Program-made: the position numbers and the translations under genes
Assembly: GCF_009363095.1 (NCBI RefSeq)
Contig: NZ_CP045295.1
Coordinates: 620,001 to 684,000, forward strand
Direction: 5' to 3'
Source of the DNA: Paenibacillus cellulositrophicus
Lineage (GTDB): Bacteria > Bacillota > Bacilli > Paenibacillales > Paenibacillaceae
Length of the DNA stretch: 64,000 nt
Part shown: piece by piece, positions 18,375 to 26,790 of the stretch
How positions within the stretch are numbered: the stretch's first letter is position 1
Layout of the letters: every line of letters starts with the position of its first letter
Notes under the pieces: generated by a model
The model's input: the letters and a program-made list of their open reading frames with translations, nothing else
Told to the model about the DNA's origin: nothing
Database searches by the model: none

Positions 18375-19400
18375 ATGAAAAAATGGAGCTCTATCACCTT
18401 ATCGGCCGCCGCCCTTTCGCTGCTGCTGTCTGCTGCCCCGATCTATGCGGCACCCCAATCCATGCCTGCTGAAGCGCAAATCGAAGCATCTTCCTTAAGC
18501 TTGGATCCTGCAGTTGAAGCTCAATTGACAAAAGTCCTGAACAAACTCTCAGGCAGCACCAAGATCGAATTTACGAGCGTGGATAAGGATGCAAACGGCC
18601 AGCCCCTGTTTATTTACGGAAAACTCAGCGGTCAAATCGATGCCGAGTTTAACCAGCAGTATAATCCGGCAAAGAAACGGGTGGAATCGACCAGCATCAT
18701 CTATAAATCTTCGAATACCAATGCGATTATCGGTGCAGCCCTGGCCAATAAAACGACTGCCTTCTTGAAAACCTATGACACGGATCACAAGTTCAAAACA
18801 GAAGCCATCTGGCGTGTTTACTCCCCTTACCAGGATAATGCTCCCCGAAATTATTGGGTTCTCTGGGGGAACAACCAGAGCCTGTACATCGATCTGGATC
18901 AAGCGAACCAAATATCGGCAAGCATGACTTATTCATTAGCCTCCGTCAAAGCACAGCTTGCCAATAAAGCGAATCAGTCCCTGAAGACGCTGGGCATCAG
19001 CCTCACCAAATCGTTCGAATATGTGCTGCGCGAAAAAACCGGGGACAAGAAGTTTGTATGGAACTTCCGGGACGATGATGATAACAATCACGTCGTCATC
19101 GGGGCAAAAACCGGTAAGGTCTGGGAGATCCAAAATTTACTCGGCCAGGATTGGACGAACGACCAGGACTTCGCCAAATCCTTTGCCAAACCCGTTCTCA
19201 GCAAAAACCAGGCCCTATCCGCGATCAAGCCCAAAGCCAAGGCTGTGTTCGGGATTCAAATGAAAGGGTACTCGGTGCAAATCAAGAAGAACGAATACAT
19301 CTTTACAAAGAAAGGCGCAGCCACCATTACCGGAAAGATTAATAAAAAAGGAAAGTTTTATTTCCTTCAGATGACACCGGTGAACGGCATTCGAAACTGA
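18375..19400 (+). CDS. Secreted protein of unknown function, probably ECF-controlled
   Basis: 341 residues. A clear signal peptide (KKW, hydrophobic core, SAAPIYAA cleavage region at about 24) starts from the ATG at 18375, which follows AGGAGGG; an ATG 48 bp upstream has no ribosome site. The mature part is soluble and rich in Lys, Asn and Ser. The middle and end contain repeated PepSY-like patterns (NHVVIGAKTGKVWEIQN, then KNEYIFTKKG), so it may be a PepSY/YcdB-type exported protein. It lies alone between an ECF promoter and a strong terminator. Function unknown. Confidence 0.82.
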   Translation: MKKWSSITLSAAALSLLLSAAPIYAAPQSMPAEAQIEASSLSLDPAVEAQLTKVLNKLSGSTKIEFTSVDKDANGQPLFIYGKLSGQIDAEFNQQYNPAKKRVESTSIIYKSSNTNAIIGAALANKTTAFLKTYDTDHKFKTEAIWRVYSPYQDNAPRNYWVLWGNNQSLYIDLDQANQISASMTYSLASVKAQLANKANQSLKTLGISLTKSFEYVLREKTGDKKFVWNFRDDDDNNHVVIGAKTGKVWEIQNLLGQDWTNDQDFAKSFAKPVLSKNQALSAIKPKAKAVFGIQMKGYSVQIKKNEYIFTKKGAATITGKINKKGKFYFLQMTPVNGIRN

Positions 19401-19409
19401 TCTCCGGCA

Positions 19410-19431
19410 GGAGCCTTAGGGCTCCTTTTTT
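19410..19431 (+). terminator. Terminator of secreted protein gene
   Basis: GGAGCC-ttag-GGCTCC followed by six T, ten bases after the stop codon. Confidence 0.92.
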
Positions 19432-19504
19432 GCTGCCAGAGAACGGAAGAGCCAGAACGGAACATGCTCAGGTCAAAATACCCTAACAGAGTCGTCCATC
19501 CCCC

Positions 19505-20047
19505 TTACCTGTTCGGCGCAATCCGCCGCGCACACTGATGACCGATCCACACGACAGGCAGCACGGTAGCAGCACCAACGGGGATGCTCCAGGCGAGGTC
19601 TGAGCCATATACCAAGCCTGCATCCAGCAGGCGGTAAAATAAGTACATTGAATACGGCAGTGTAACCAACACCGCGGTCACCACGCCAGGCGTATATCTC
19701 CGAAGGTATATACTCTGCCCCACATGCGTAAATACATGGATAAGCATAATCGTATTAAAGCCTGTAAACAGAAGCATCCAATGATGATCGGCGGCCAAGT
19801 ATGTAAAAGGGATAAACAAGATAAATTCGAAAAATACGGCTACGGCAAACTGGGAACCGGTGATATTGGAAAAATCTTTGAGGATCCGGCCCGCGCGGTC
19901 AGGGACGATCCGGCTGACCTGATCATAATTTCGCCTCATCCAGCCTTCCACCGTAATGATTTCTTCAAAATCGTGAATCATAAATGCAGCAAGAAACAAC
20001 CAAATGAGCGAATTGATGCTCACTGCTTCGTCGATAGCTTCTAACAT
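19505..20047 (-). CDS. HXXEE domain membrane protein
   Basis: 180 residues with about five membrane segments. The motif IHDFEEI near residue 24 is the HxxEE signature that names the family, followed later by IHVFTHVGQSIYLRRYTPG with two more His. The arrangement suggests a metal-dependent membrane enzyme, but no activity is established for the family as far as I know. Start ATG at 20047 has GGGGGAGGAG upstream. It is a single-gene unit. Confidence 0.85.
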   Translation of the reverse strand: MLEAIDEAVSINSLIWLFLAAFMIHDFEEIITVEGWMRRNYDQVSRIVPDRAGRILKDFSNITGSQFAVAVFFEFILFIPFTYLAADHHWMLLFTGFNTIMLIHVFTHVGQSIYLRRYTPGVVTAVLVTLPYSMYLFYRLLDAGLVYGSDLAWSIPVGAATVLPVVWIGHQCARRIAPNR

Positions 20048-20117
20048 GCAAGCTCCTCCCCCGTTTCTGACAAAGTCTCGCTAAATATATTATGGAATTG
20101 GATGCATGTCTATCGTT

Positions 20118-20145
20118 AAAACAGCCGCCCTTTCGGGCGGCTGTT
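20118..20145 (-). terminator. Terminator after hemY
   Basis: Long perfect stem CAGCCGCCC-gaaa-GGGCGGCTG with TTTTAA on the minus strand, about 55 bp past the hemY stop. Confidence 0.8.
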
Positions 20146-20196
20146 CGCGCATATTCGCTCTATTCGCTTGTATTCGCTTTTTGATCGTTTTTGTGC

Positions 20197-21591
20197 CTAC
20201 AGTTGTGCAGCGATTTTATATGCCGTTTGCTCGCCGTTAGCGATACAATCCGGAATGCCGACGCCATAATAGGAACATCCGGCCAGATAGATGTTCGGGA
20301 ACCGCTCGGCCATTTTCTGTTCCAGATCCTTGACGATGCTGTGGTGCTTGATATGATAATTCGGCATCACATTATGCCACTTCGTGACCTCGTGGGTAAC
20401 CGGCTCGCCGGTAATCCCCAGGCTCTTACGGATATCTTCCAGCGCAACGTTCAGCAGCTCTCCCTCGCTTAGCTGAACCAGCTCATCGTAGCGTGGATTG
20501 CTGCTTTTGTAAAAGAGTCTCACGAGCAGCTTACGTTCACGGGAGGTATGCTCCCATTTCCGGCTTGTCCATGTGCAGGCATTGCACGTAATGTCGCTTC
20601 CATCGGCCGTAATAAAGCCCGTGCCGTCTGCTGGCAGTTCGGCATCCGGTAGATCGAAACCGACGTAAACACTGATCATGGAGCTGTTCTTCAACTGGTT
20701 GAATTCCTGATCCAATACCGGATCCGCAAGCAGCTGCTGCGCCGCATAGTGCATCGTGCCGAGCACCACATAGTCAGCATCAATCACGCGGCCGTCTGCC
20801 AGCGTCACCGCATAACGGCTTCCATCCTTGGCCACGGATTCGGCCCGTACCCCCTTCACGATCTCCGTTCCGGTCAGCTGCTGCTCTAAGGCATCAATCA
20901 ACGCTGAAACACCGTTTTGGAAGGACATGAACTTTTTTTGCCCGCCGCTTTGAAATTTTGCGCGATTTTCGGACAGCCCTTTGATCAGGCTTCCGTATTC
21001 GTTTTTATAATCGATCAAGTAAGGCAGCGTTGATGCGATCGTCAAATCGCTCAGTTTGCCTGAATAAACGCCTGACAAGACGGGCGCGATCTGCTTCTCC
21101 ACGAACTCCTTTCCAAGAAAGGCCTCCAGAAACGCACCGACCGAATCATTTTTCGTGAAATGCTCATTGGGGGTATACAGGTCTTTCAGGGCTTCCACCT
21201 TGCCCTCCGCGGATACCAGCTCGGTTGTGGCAAGCGATTCGATGCTGGTCGGAATCCCAAAGACGGCATCCTTCGGTATCTGCTTCAGCCTGCCGTCCGT
21301 ATAGATGTAGGAAATACCCGTCGCATTATAGACAACCTGATCCGCCAGGTTCAGCTCCTGAATCAGCGGAGCCACATTCGTTTTCCGGGTCACAATCGAA
21401 TCGGCACCGGATTCCATTGTAAAACCGCCGTCGTACACGGTCCGCATTTTTCCGCCCAGCGTCTGTTCCGCTTCAACGAGAATGATGTTCGCCGGCTCCG
21501 TCTGCCCGCTGTATTGATTTAAAGTTCGGCGCAAATAATACGCGGCTGACAGCCCCGTGATTCCCCCGCCGATAATGACGACTGTTTTCAA
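20197..21591 (-). CDS. hemY: Protoporphyrinogen / coproporphyrinogen III oxidase
   Basis: 464 residues, normal length. FAD-binding N-terminus VVIIGGGITGLSAAYYL, then LVEAEQTLGGKMRTVYDGGFTMESGADSIV, and the C-terminal FAD motif YLAGCSYYGVGIPDCIANGEQTA. It is an FAD- and oxygen-dependent oxidase of heme synthesis. In firmicutes this enzyme (HemY/CgoX) usually oxidises coproporphyrinogen III to coproporphyrin III on the membrane surface. Here the gene stands alone, without hemE or hemH beside it, unlike the Bacillus hemEHY order. Start ATG at 21591. Confidence 0.93.
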   Translation of the reverse strand: MKTVVIIGGGITGLSAAYYLRRTLNQYSGQTEPANIILVEAEQTLGGKMRTVYDGGFTMESGADSIVTRKTNVAPLIQELNLADQVVYNATGISYIYTDGRLKQIPKDAVFGIPTSIESLATTELVSAEGKVEALKDLYTPNEHFTKNDSVGAFLEAFLGKEFVEKQIAPVLSGVYSGKLSDLTIASTLPYLIDYKNEYGSLIKGLSENRAKFQSGGQKKFMSFQNGVSALIDALEQQLTGTEIVKGVRAESVAKDGSRYAVTLADGRVIDADYVVLGTMHYAAQQLLADPVLDQEFNQLKNSSMISVYVGFDLPDAELPADGTGFITADGSDITCNACTWTSRKWEHTSRERKLLVRLFYKSSNPRYDELVQLSEGELLNVALEDIRKSLGITGEPVTHEVTKWHNVMPNYHIKHHSIVKDLEQKMAERFPNIYLAGCSYYGVGIPDCIANGEQTAYKIAAQL

Positions 21592-21694
21592 GACGCTTCA
21601 CTCCTGCTTCCAAGATGACTGCATGTTCAACCTTCCCGTAAATTATAACATAGTGCTTCGTACCCGGACTTCCTCATTCGTGACGTTAATCGTA

Positions 21695-21719
21695 CAAAAA
21701 AACCGCGGAATCCCGCGGA
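21695..21719 (-). terminator. Terminator after channel gene
   Basis: Minus-strand CCGCGG-gatt-CCGCGG followed by seven T, 22 bp past the channel stop codon. Confidence 0.88.
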
Positions 21720-21740
21720 TATGTTCGCCTGCTTCACATT

Positions 21741-22121
21741 TTATTTCTGCTTAGCCTTCTTCTTGAAACGGTCACGTTCCGTATCAATATCGCCGTCCTT
21801 TTGATTGCTCTGAACGACCCCGTAAGCGACATAACTGAGCAGCCCCATAAAGACGCCGGTGCCCACAACAATATAAATCATCGTAAAAATTTTGCCGAGT
21901 CCCGTCTTGGGTTTGAATTCCGGATGTCCTACTGTGCTCAGCGTCGTAATACAGAAATAAAGTGCGTCTATGACGCTCAAGTTTTCTTCCGTGGTATAAA
22001 AAATCGTGCCAGAAACAAGCAGCAGAACAATTAAGACAAAAAAAACCTGGAAATTTTTCAGTTTAAACGCATGAAGCAGTCCGGTCAGCAGCCGTTTCAA
22101 GGTCAAGACAAAGGATATCAT
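21741..22121 (-). CDS. Two-TM ion channel (potassium channel family) with atypical filter
   Basis: 126 residues: a basic amphipathic start, TM1 (about 24-44), a pore helix (VIDALYFCITTLSTVG), TM2 (about 77-103) and a charged tail. This is the Ion_trans_2 layout of small bacterial potassium channels. The selectivity filter, normally TVGYGD or TVGFGD, reads TVGHPEF here, so the second glycine is replaced by proline and the aromatic residue by histidine. No RCK domain is attached. The fold is clear; ion selectivity is uncertain. Confidence 0.85.
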   Translation of the reverse strand: MISFVLTLKRLLTGLLHAFKLKNFQVFFVLIVLLLVSGTIFYTTEENLSVIDALYFCITTLSTVGHPEFKPKTGLGKIFTMIYIVVGTGVFMGLLSYVAYGVVQSNQKDGDIDTERDRFKKKAKQK

Positions 22122-22355
22122 GGTTGTTCCGCCTTGTCATAGATATTGGTAAATGAGTCCGCGTTCGGGTGGTGATTCTCCCTTAATATTCCCCTTTTTC
22201 CATCCAATAAACCGTGACTTGAACACGAACTTTGGGGTAGCGTTTTTTACTTTGGCTTAACCTAACGCAGGAGATTTTCACGACCATGGGTCCGGAAAAT
22301 CATTTATAATGAAAAAGACCTAAACAGAGAAGGCTCGTAGGAAGGGAGTTATGTT

Positions 22356-22925
22356 ATGAAACATTTAGCTGTGTATTGCGGATCAAGTTACGGTGCGTCG
22401 CCGGCGTATCGGGAAGCGGCAGTCGAGCTGGGCAAAGAAATGGTACGCCGCGGGTTGACCCTGGTTTATGGGGGATCCAGCGTAGGGATCATGGGCGTAC
22501 TGGCCGATACGGTCATTGCTGAAGGCGGGCAGACCATCGGCGTCATTCCACAGGTGCTGGTAGACCGGGAAATTTCGCATCAAGGGTTGACCGAGCTTCA
22601 TGTGGTCGGCACGATGCATGACCGGAAGTTTAAAATGGCGGAGCTCGCCGACGCATTCCTTGCGCTTCCGGGTGGACCGGGCACGATGGAGGAGTTTTTC
22701 GAGGCGTTCACGTGGGCCCAGATCGGCATTCACCGCAAGCCCATTGGCATGCTGAACGTGAATCGTTATTACGATCCGATGATCTCCCTGTTTGAGCATA
22801 TGGTACGGGAACAGTTCATGCAGCCGCAGTACCAATCTATGGCCATCATTGAGCCAAATGTGTCTGTATTGCTGGACATGATGAGTAAATATGAAGCCCC
22901 TGCCGTTAAAAGTTACGTTAAATAA
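22356..22925 (+). CDS. LOG family protein (nucleoside 5'-monophosphate phosphoribohydrolase-like)
   Basis: 189 residues. Rossmann-like fold with the signature motif LPGGPGTMEEFFEAFTWAQIG (about 107-127) and an earlier VYGGSSVGIMG. Family members release the base from nucleoside monophosphates, best known for cytokinin ribotides in plants; the bacterial substrate is often unknown. The ATG at 22356 follows GAAGGGAG, and a TATAAT hexamer lies at about 22305-22310. It is a single gene. Confidence 0.92.
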   Translation: MKHLAVYCGSSYGASPAYREAAVELGKEMVRRGLTLVYGGSSVGIMGVLADTVIAEGGQTIGVIPQVLVDREISHQGLTELHVVGTMHDRKFKMAELADAFLALPGGPGTMEEFFEAFTWAQIGIHRKPIGMLNVNRYYDPMISLFEHMVREQFMQPQYQSMAIIEPNVSVLLDMMSKYEAPAVKSYVK

Positions 22926-22940
22926 GCCTTAACATACAGA

Positions 22941-22966
22941 CAGCCGCAGTCCGGAGACTGCGGCTG
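22941..22966. terminator. Terminator between LOG gene and YcdB-SLH gene
   Basis: Perfect 10-bp stem CAGCCGCAGT-ccggag-ACTGCGGCTG between two convergent genes; the T tract is weak on both strands, so it may serve either or both. Confidence 0.65.
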
Positions 22967-23020
22967 TTGTTCAAGTGGCAACCCGGGTAATGGCACCCCA
23001 GGCTCGATCACGCAAAATGA

Positions 23021-25420
23021 CTAGTATCTTTGGTTAAGCGGGGTATCCACTTTGCTTTGGAGATGTGCCAAGCGGACCATAATGGTCGCCGCTTCAGCCT
23101 TGGTGACCGGCTTCGCCGGGTCGAATTTGCCCCCCGCGGCGTCCATCAGTCCAAGCTTCAGCATAAGCGCAACAGCGCCTTTGTCCTGGATCGCATTCGC
23201 GTCGGAGAGGGACAACGCCTGTGCATCCTGCTGGAAGAACTTGGACAGGCGGTTGTAATGCAGAGCCGTGGTCAGGCTGGTGGCCACCGCTTCACGGGTC
23301 AGCTTCTGCTCCGGATGCAGCTCCGAGGATTTCGCGTCTTTCAGCCAGCTTTTATCCATGAACAGCTGTACCGCTCCCGCGATCGGACTGTCGGCTGGAA
23401 CGTCGGTGAAGACTGGTTGATACTGGCCCCCATAATAGCCTTGATCCGGGTAAACCCCTTTCGCCATCATTTGGATCCAGTCCCCCAAAGTCAGCTCCGC
23501 ATCGGGATGGAGCAAGCCATCTTCACCAGGCGACAACACGCGGTATTCGAGCAGCGTCGCCAAATCCTTGCTTGCCGCGTGGTTTGCCGCATCGCTCGGA
23601 AGCGCAGCGCTCTTGTCCTTGTTCGAAACGGGCAGCAGACTTGATGCTTCGGTTTTCCCTGTAACCCCATCGATATATCCTACGTTCCGGTCTCCGTTCA
23701 GCGTTGGAACATACGCCAATCGAACAGTCGGTTCCACGTACGTGTTATCCACTGGGTAACCGCCGCTGCTGATGTACCGCGGCTCCACGCTGAGATCGTC
23801 CAGCAGGCGCTGCTGTGCGTCTTTCGCATCAACTTTTGCTGTCAGGGTATCTAACGCTTTGATATCCTTATCCGACAGGTAGGTATCCGCATTGTAGCTT
23901 AGCAGCTTGCCGCTGCCGTCAATGGAGACGCTCACAGTCATTCCGTTAACAGGCAAGTCCTTGTAGAAACGCTGGAACACGAATTGATATACCGTGCCCG
24001 ATGCCGGATTCAATGTTTTGGCATCTGACAGCTTCAAAGCTTCGGCGGCATTCGGATAATGGGCAAGCACCAGCTCAATGGCTTTCGCTTGTGCCTGGGC
24101 TTCTGTCACGGACGGAGCGGTAGCTTTGGCCGGTTCGGCATCCGGATACTGGAACTCATGGTAGCTCAGCAGCTGCCCTGTGTCGGCGTCCACGTACGCG
24201 TACTTGCTGTCATCGCGGTTTATTCCGGCAGTTCTTTTGTTCCAGTTCAAGCTCCAGACTTGCTTACCGGTGCCGCCCCAATAATTGCTGAGATTTGATT
24301 GGATCTGGTAATCCGGGCCTGGGGCAATGCCTTGAAGCCGCTGCAGCACTTCGTCCGAGGTCAGCTGCCCGCCTTTGTACGGGGTGAACGATTTACCGGA
24401 AGCCTTTAATGTGGTATAGCTAACCGCTTGGCTTGGGCCTTCCAAATCCTTGCCAAAAATGGTATCGATCCGCTTCCCTGAATTGGCATCAATCGGCTCC
24501 AATGTCCGGTCTGGAACATAACCGATCTTCCATTCCCGGTTGGCGGACGTATCGTACAGCGAGGTGGACGGTATGTATGCCAGCGTTACGGACAAGCCCT
24601 GCTCAAGCCTCTTCTCCGCATCTTCCTTGCTGATGGTGGCTTTCGCCGCTGGATAATCCCCCTGGTAAGTATTGCGGTTAAAGCGGATGATATTTCCGTT
24701 GCCGTCCACGTCCAGGCTCACAGACTCATTGTCAGCAGGAATCCCATTGACGTCAATCGTGTAAGAAAATGAATACTGAACCGGTCCGAACAACGCCTTG
24801 TTGGATGAATAGAGGTTCTGGTTTGACGGTTTCATCGTACCTGCTTTAATAGAAGGAGCCGCTTTGGGTATAAACGCCTCGGCGATTTTCTGAGCTTCCT
24901 GCTCGGAAACCGCCGGCGGGTAATAGGCTGTGTTGGAATCGTCTAACGGGTACATATATGGATAACTATAACTGAGAATATCTCCTGTAATCGCATCCAC
25001 TTCGGTACTGAAGCCCATCGAGTGGTTCCCCTGTTGAATCGTCCAATTCTGCTCCCATACCTTCTTCGTGTTGGATGGGTACACGTTCTGCTCACCATAG
25101 GTTACTCCGTTTAGCTTTGCATCCTTCAATTCAGGAAACAAAGACCTGATACGCGATTCCGCTTGGGCTTTCGTAATTTTGGCGTCAGCCGGATTGAGTC
25201 CCTTCGAGGCTGTGGAGCCGCTGTCCTGGGACGCTGAAACTACGGAATCCTTCACAACGGAAGTCCCGCTGACTGTGTCCGCTGATGCCAACAAGGGCAC
25301 CTGCAGCAGACTGAGTCCAAGTGTGCCTGCAAGCACCTTTTTGGCTACGGATGTGTTTCTTAAGCTCCTCTCCTTTGCCTGATTTTTTGGCATGCCCGCG
25401 GCATGTTGTTGTTCGCCCAT
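23021..25420 (-). CDS. Exported YcdB/YcdC-repeat protein with C-terminal SLH domains
   Basis: 799 residues. A long basic N-terminus leads to a signal peptide (KKVLAGTLGLSLLQVPLLASA, cut near residue 48). Residues about 75-600 hold repeated YcdB/PepSY-like units: each has ITKAQAE..I..., an EQNWTIQ or WSLNWN strand, and DAITGDILSY or DADTGQLLSY. The C-terminal 170 residues contain S-layer homology repeats (ADSPIAGAVQLFMDKSWL, PEQKLTREAVATSL, KPVTKAEAATIMVRLA), which bind secondary wall polymers. It is thus a surface-anchored protein. PepSY domains are thought to inhibit proteases; the role here is unknown. The ATG follows GGGAGG. Confidence 0.88.
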   Translation of the reverse strand: MGEQQHAAGMPKNQAKERSLRNTSVAKKVLAGTLGLSLLQVPLLASADTVSGTSVVKDSVVSASQDSGSTASKGLNPADAKITKAQAESRIRSLFPELKDAKLNGVTYGEQNVYPSNTKKVWEQNWTIQQGNHSMGFSTEVDAITGDILSYSYPYMYPLDDSNTAYYPPAVSEQEAQKIAEAFIPKAAPSIKAGTMKPSNQNLYSSNKALFGPVQYSFSYTIDVNGIPADNESVSLDVDGNGNIIRFNRNTYQGDYPAAKATISKEDAEKRLEQGLSVTLAYIPSTSLYDTSANREWKIGYVPDRTLEPIDANSGKRIDTIFGKDLEGPSQAVSYTTLKASGKSFTPYKGGQLTSDEVLQRLQGIAPGPDYQIQSNLSNYWGGTGKQVWSLNWNKRTAGINRDDSKYAYVDADTGQLLSYHEFQYPDAEPAKATAPSVTEAQAQAKAIELVLAHYPNAAEALKLSDAKTLNPASGTVYQFVFQRFYKDLPVNGMTVSVSIDGSGKLLSYNADTYLSDKDIKALDTLTAKVDAKDAQQRLLDDLSVEPRYISSGGYPVDNTYVEPTVRLAYVPTLNGDRNVGYIDGVTGKTEASSLLPVSNKDKSAALPSDAANHAASKDLATLLEYRVLSPGEDGLLHPDAELTLGDWIQMMAKGVYPDQGYYGGQYQPVFTDVPADSPIAGAVQLFMDKSWLKDAKSSELHPEQKLTREAVATSLTTALHYNRLSKFFQQDAQALSLSDANAIQDKGAVALMLKLGLMDAAGGKFDPAKPVTKAEAATIMVRLAHLQSKVDTPLNQRY

Positions 25421-25529
25421 CCTTCTTCCTCCCTGTTATACCAATATAAACCATTTTGATTATAACATGGGACGTTAGAGAATTGGCCTCCAATTTGGAT
25501 TTTTCAGGAAAAATTTGTGCCGCAGCATC

Positions 25530-25570
25530 TTGTGCTAATCAGAAAGACCATTTATGCTATAATCAGTTGA
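25530..25570 (+). promoter_or_regulatory. Extended -10 promoter of short transcription unit
   Basis: TGCTATAAT (25555-25563) is a perfect TATAAT preceded by a TGN extended element. No well-spaced -35 box is seen. It reads towards the ORF at 25647 and the terminator at 25774. Confidence 0.55.
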
Positions 25571-25646
25571 ACCCCGGAAGCTTTGATTTGCCGTGAAGTT
25601 AGACCCGGTTTCCGGGCGTACATGATAACGATGGAGGAATCTACAG

Positions 25647-25847
25647 ATGAAAAGAATGAGGACAATCGATTCCGGGAAGCCGCAAAAGGTTTCCAGCGAT
25701 CCGGTTCTCGGGGGACGTAAATCCTGGAGCCGCAAACCAATGACACAGGTAGTCAGCAATAAGAAAGCAGAACAGCGCCGATCGTGGTGCCGAAAAGGCA
25801 CGGACGACGGCGCTTTTTTAATAGGAAATCAGAAAGTATACATTTAG
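25647..25847 (+). CDS. Possible small basic protein or structured RNA unit
   Basis: A 66-residue frame with GGAGG nine bases before its ATG. The protein is rich in Lys and Arg, with SWSRKP and SWCRKG repeated about 15 residues apart, and resembles nothing I know. A strong rho-independent terminator (25774-25819) sits inside its last third, so a transcript ending there would lack the stop codon. This makes a leader peptide, attenuator or non-coding RNA at least as likely as a protein. An extended -10 promoter lies about 85 bp upstream. The neighbouring genes on both sides are on the other strand. Confidence 0.3.
   Translation: MKRMRTIDSGKPQKVSSDPVLGGRKSWSRKPMTQVVSNKKAEQRRSWCRKGTDDGAFLIGNQKVYI
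25774..25819 (+). terminator. Strong terminator of short transcription unit
   Basis: Nested stem: AGCGCCG pairs with CGGCGCT and GTGCC with GGCAC around a gaaaa loop, followed by six T on the plus strand. Confidence 0.8.
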
Positions 25848-25880
25848 CGGATGAGTCGAACCATCCGGGGTGAAGCGAGA

Positions 25881-26645
25881 TTAATAAGCCGTCCAGCCGG
25901 CGTCCGCTGTAATAACCGTACCGTTTACAAAGCTGGAATCGTCCGAGGCGAGGAACAAAGCGACCTTCGCGATTTCATCCGGCTTGCCGGTTCTTGGATT
26001 CACGCCCATGCCGGCCATCGCTTGCTGCACGCCAAGCGCGTTCATATCCATACTAGGCGTATCGGACATAATGTTAGTCTCCACACCGCCCGGGGCGATC
26101 GCGTTGCAGCGAATGCCGAGCTTCGCGTACTGGTAGCCGACATTTTTGGTCAAACCAATCACGGCATGCTTGGACGCCGTATAAGCTGCCCCTGCCCGGG
26201 AGCCAAACAATCCGCCGACGGATGCTGTATTGACGATGACGCCTTTTCCCTGCTTGACCATAATTGGAAGCGCTTTGCGGATTGCCCGCATCGGGCCTGT
26301 CGTATTGACGGCGAAGACACGCTCCCACAGTTCGTCGGTCACTTCGGCCGCTGCCACCATTTTATCCATAATTCCCGCATTGTTGACCAGAACGTCCAGC
26401 GATCCGTACTGATTCACTGCGGCATCGATCATGTTCTGCACATCTTCTTCCTTGGCAACATTCGCGATGACCCCAACTGCGGTACCGCCTTGCTGCTGAA
26501 TTTCCGCAACGACTTGGTCAAGAGAGGCCTGGGAGATATCAGCGAGAACCAGTTTGGCGCCTTCCTTAGCGAATAAAAGAGCCATTTCCTTTCCCATTCC
26601 TGATCCGGCACCTGTAATAACCGTTACTTTGTCTTGTAGCTTCAT
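25881..26645 (-). CDS. SDR family oxidoreductase
   Basis: 254 residues, the classical SDR length. Cofactor motif TGAGSGMGKEMA (about 12-23), NNAG (about 88), catalytic Ser in NTASVGG, and YTASKHA (Tyr and Lys about 152-156). It is an NAD(P)-dependent dehydrogenase of unknown substrate. The ATG at 26645 matches the family start and follows GGAGG; an in-frame codon 17 residues upstream lies within the operator and is unlikely. It is divergent from a TetR regulator whose operator overlaps its promoter. Confidence 0.92.
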   Translation of the reverse strand: MKLQDKVTVITGAGSGMGKEMALLFAKEGAKLVLADISQASLDQVVAEIQQQGGTAVGVIANVAKEEDVQNMIDAAVNQYGSLDVLVNNAGIMDKMVAAAEVTDELWERVFAVNTTGPMRAIRKALPIMVKQGKGVIVNTASVGGLFGSRAGAAYTASKHAVIGLTKNVGYQYAKLGIRCNAIAPGGVETNIMSDTPSMDMNALGVQQAMAGMGVNPRTGKPDEIAKVALFLASDDSSFVNGTVITADAGWTAY

Positions 26646-26671
26646 GACCAACCTACCTCCAACCTTTGAAT

Positions 26672-26722
26672 TAGACAACACATTGTCTATAATCATTATA
26701 GCGCCCGTCCAATTTGGCGATC
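26672..26722 (-). promoter_or_regulatory. SDR promoter with TetR operator
   Basis: Minus-strand promoter: TTGATC (-35), 18-bp spacer, TATAAT (-10, 26692-26697). Just downstream is a palindrome TAGACAA-CACA-TTGTCTA (26672-26689) with perfect 7-bp arms, placed at the expected transcription start. Single TGTCTA (26744-26749) and TAGACA (26784-26789) half-sites lie closer to the regulator start. This is the usual arrangement of a repressor controlling a divergent pair. Confidence 0.7.
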
Positions 26723-26790
26723 AAACGTCAATCTGGCCGAAAATGTCTATTTTACAGCGTTTTCAATATCATCTGGAGGATATTAGACAT

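Noticed and set aside
25665..25770. Riboswitch-like segment
   Set aside because: Considered as c-di-GMP, c-di-AMP (ydaO), cobalamin or T-box RNA because of GGGGGACG and GTAAA-type pieces, but the conserved cores of these classes do not line up; kept only as an unknown structured unit.
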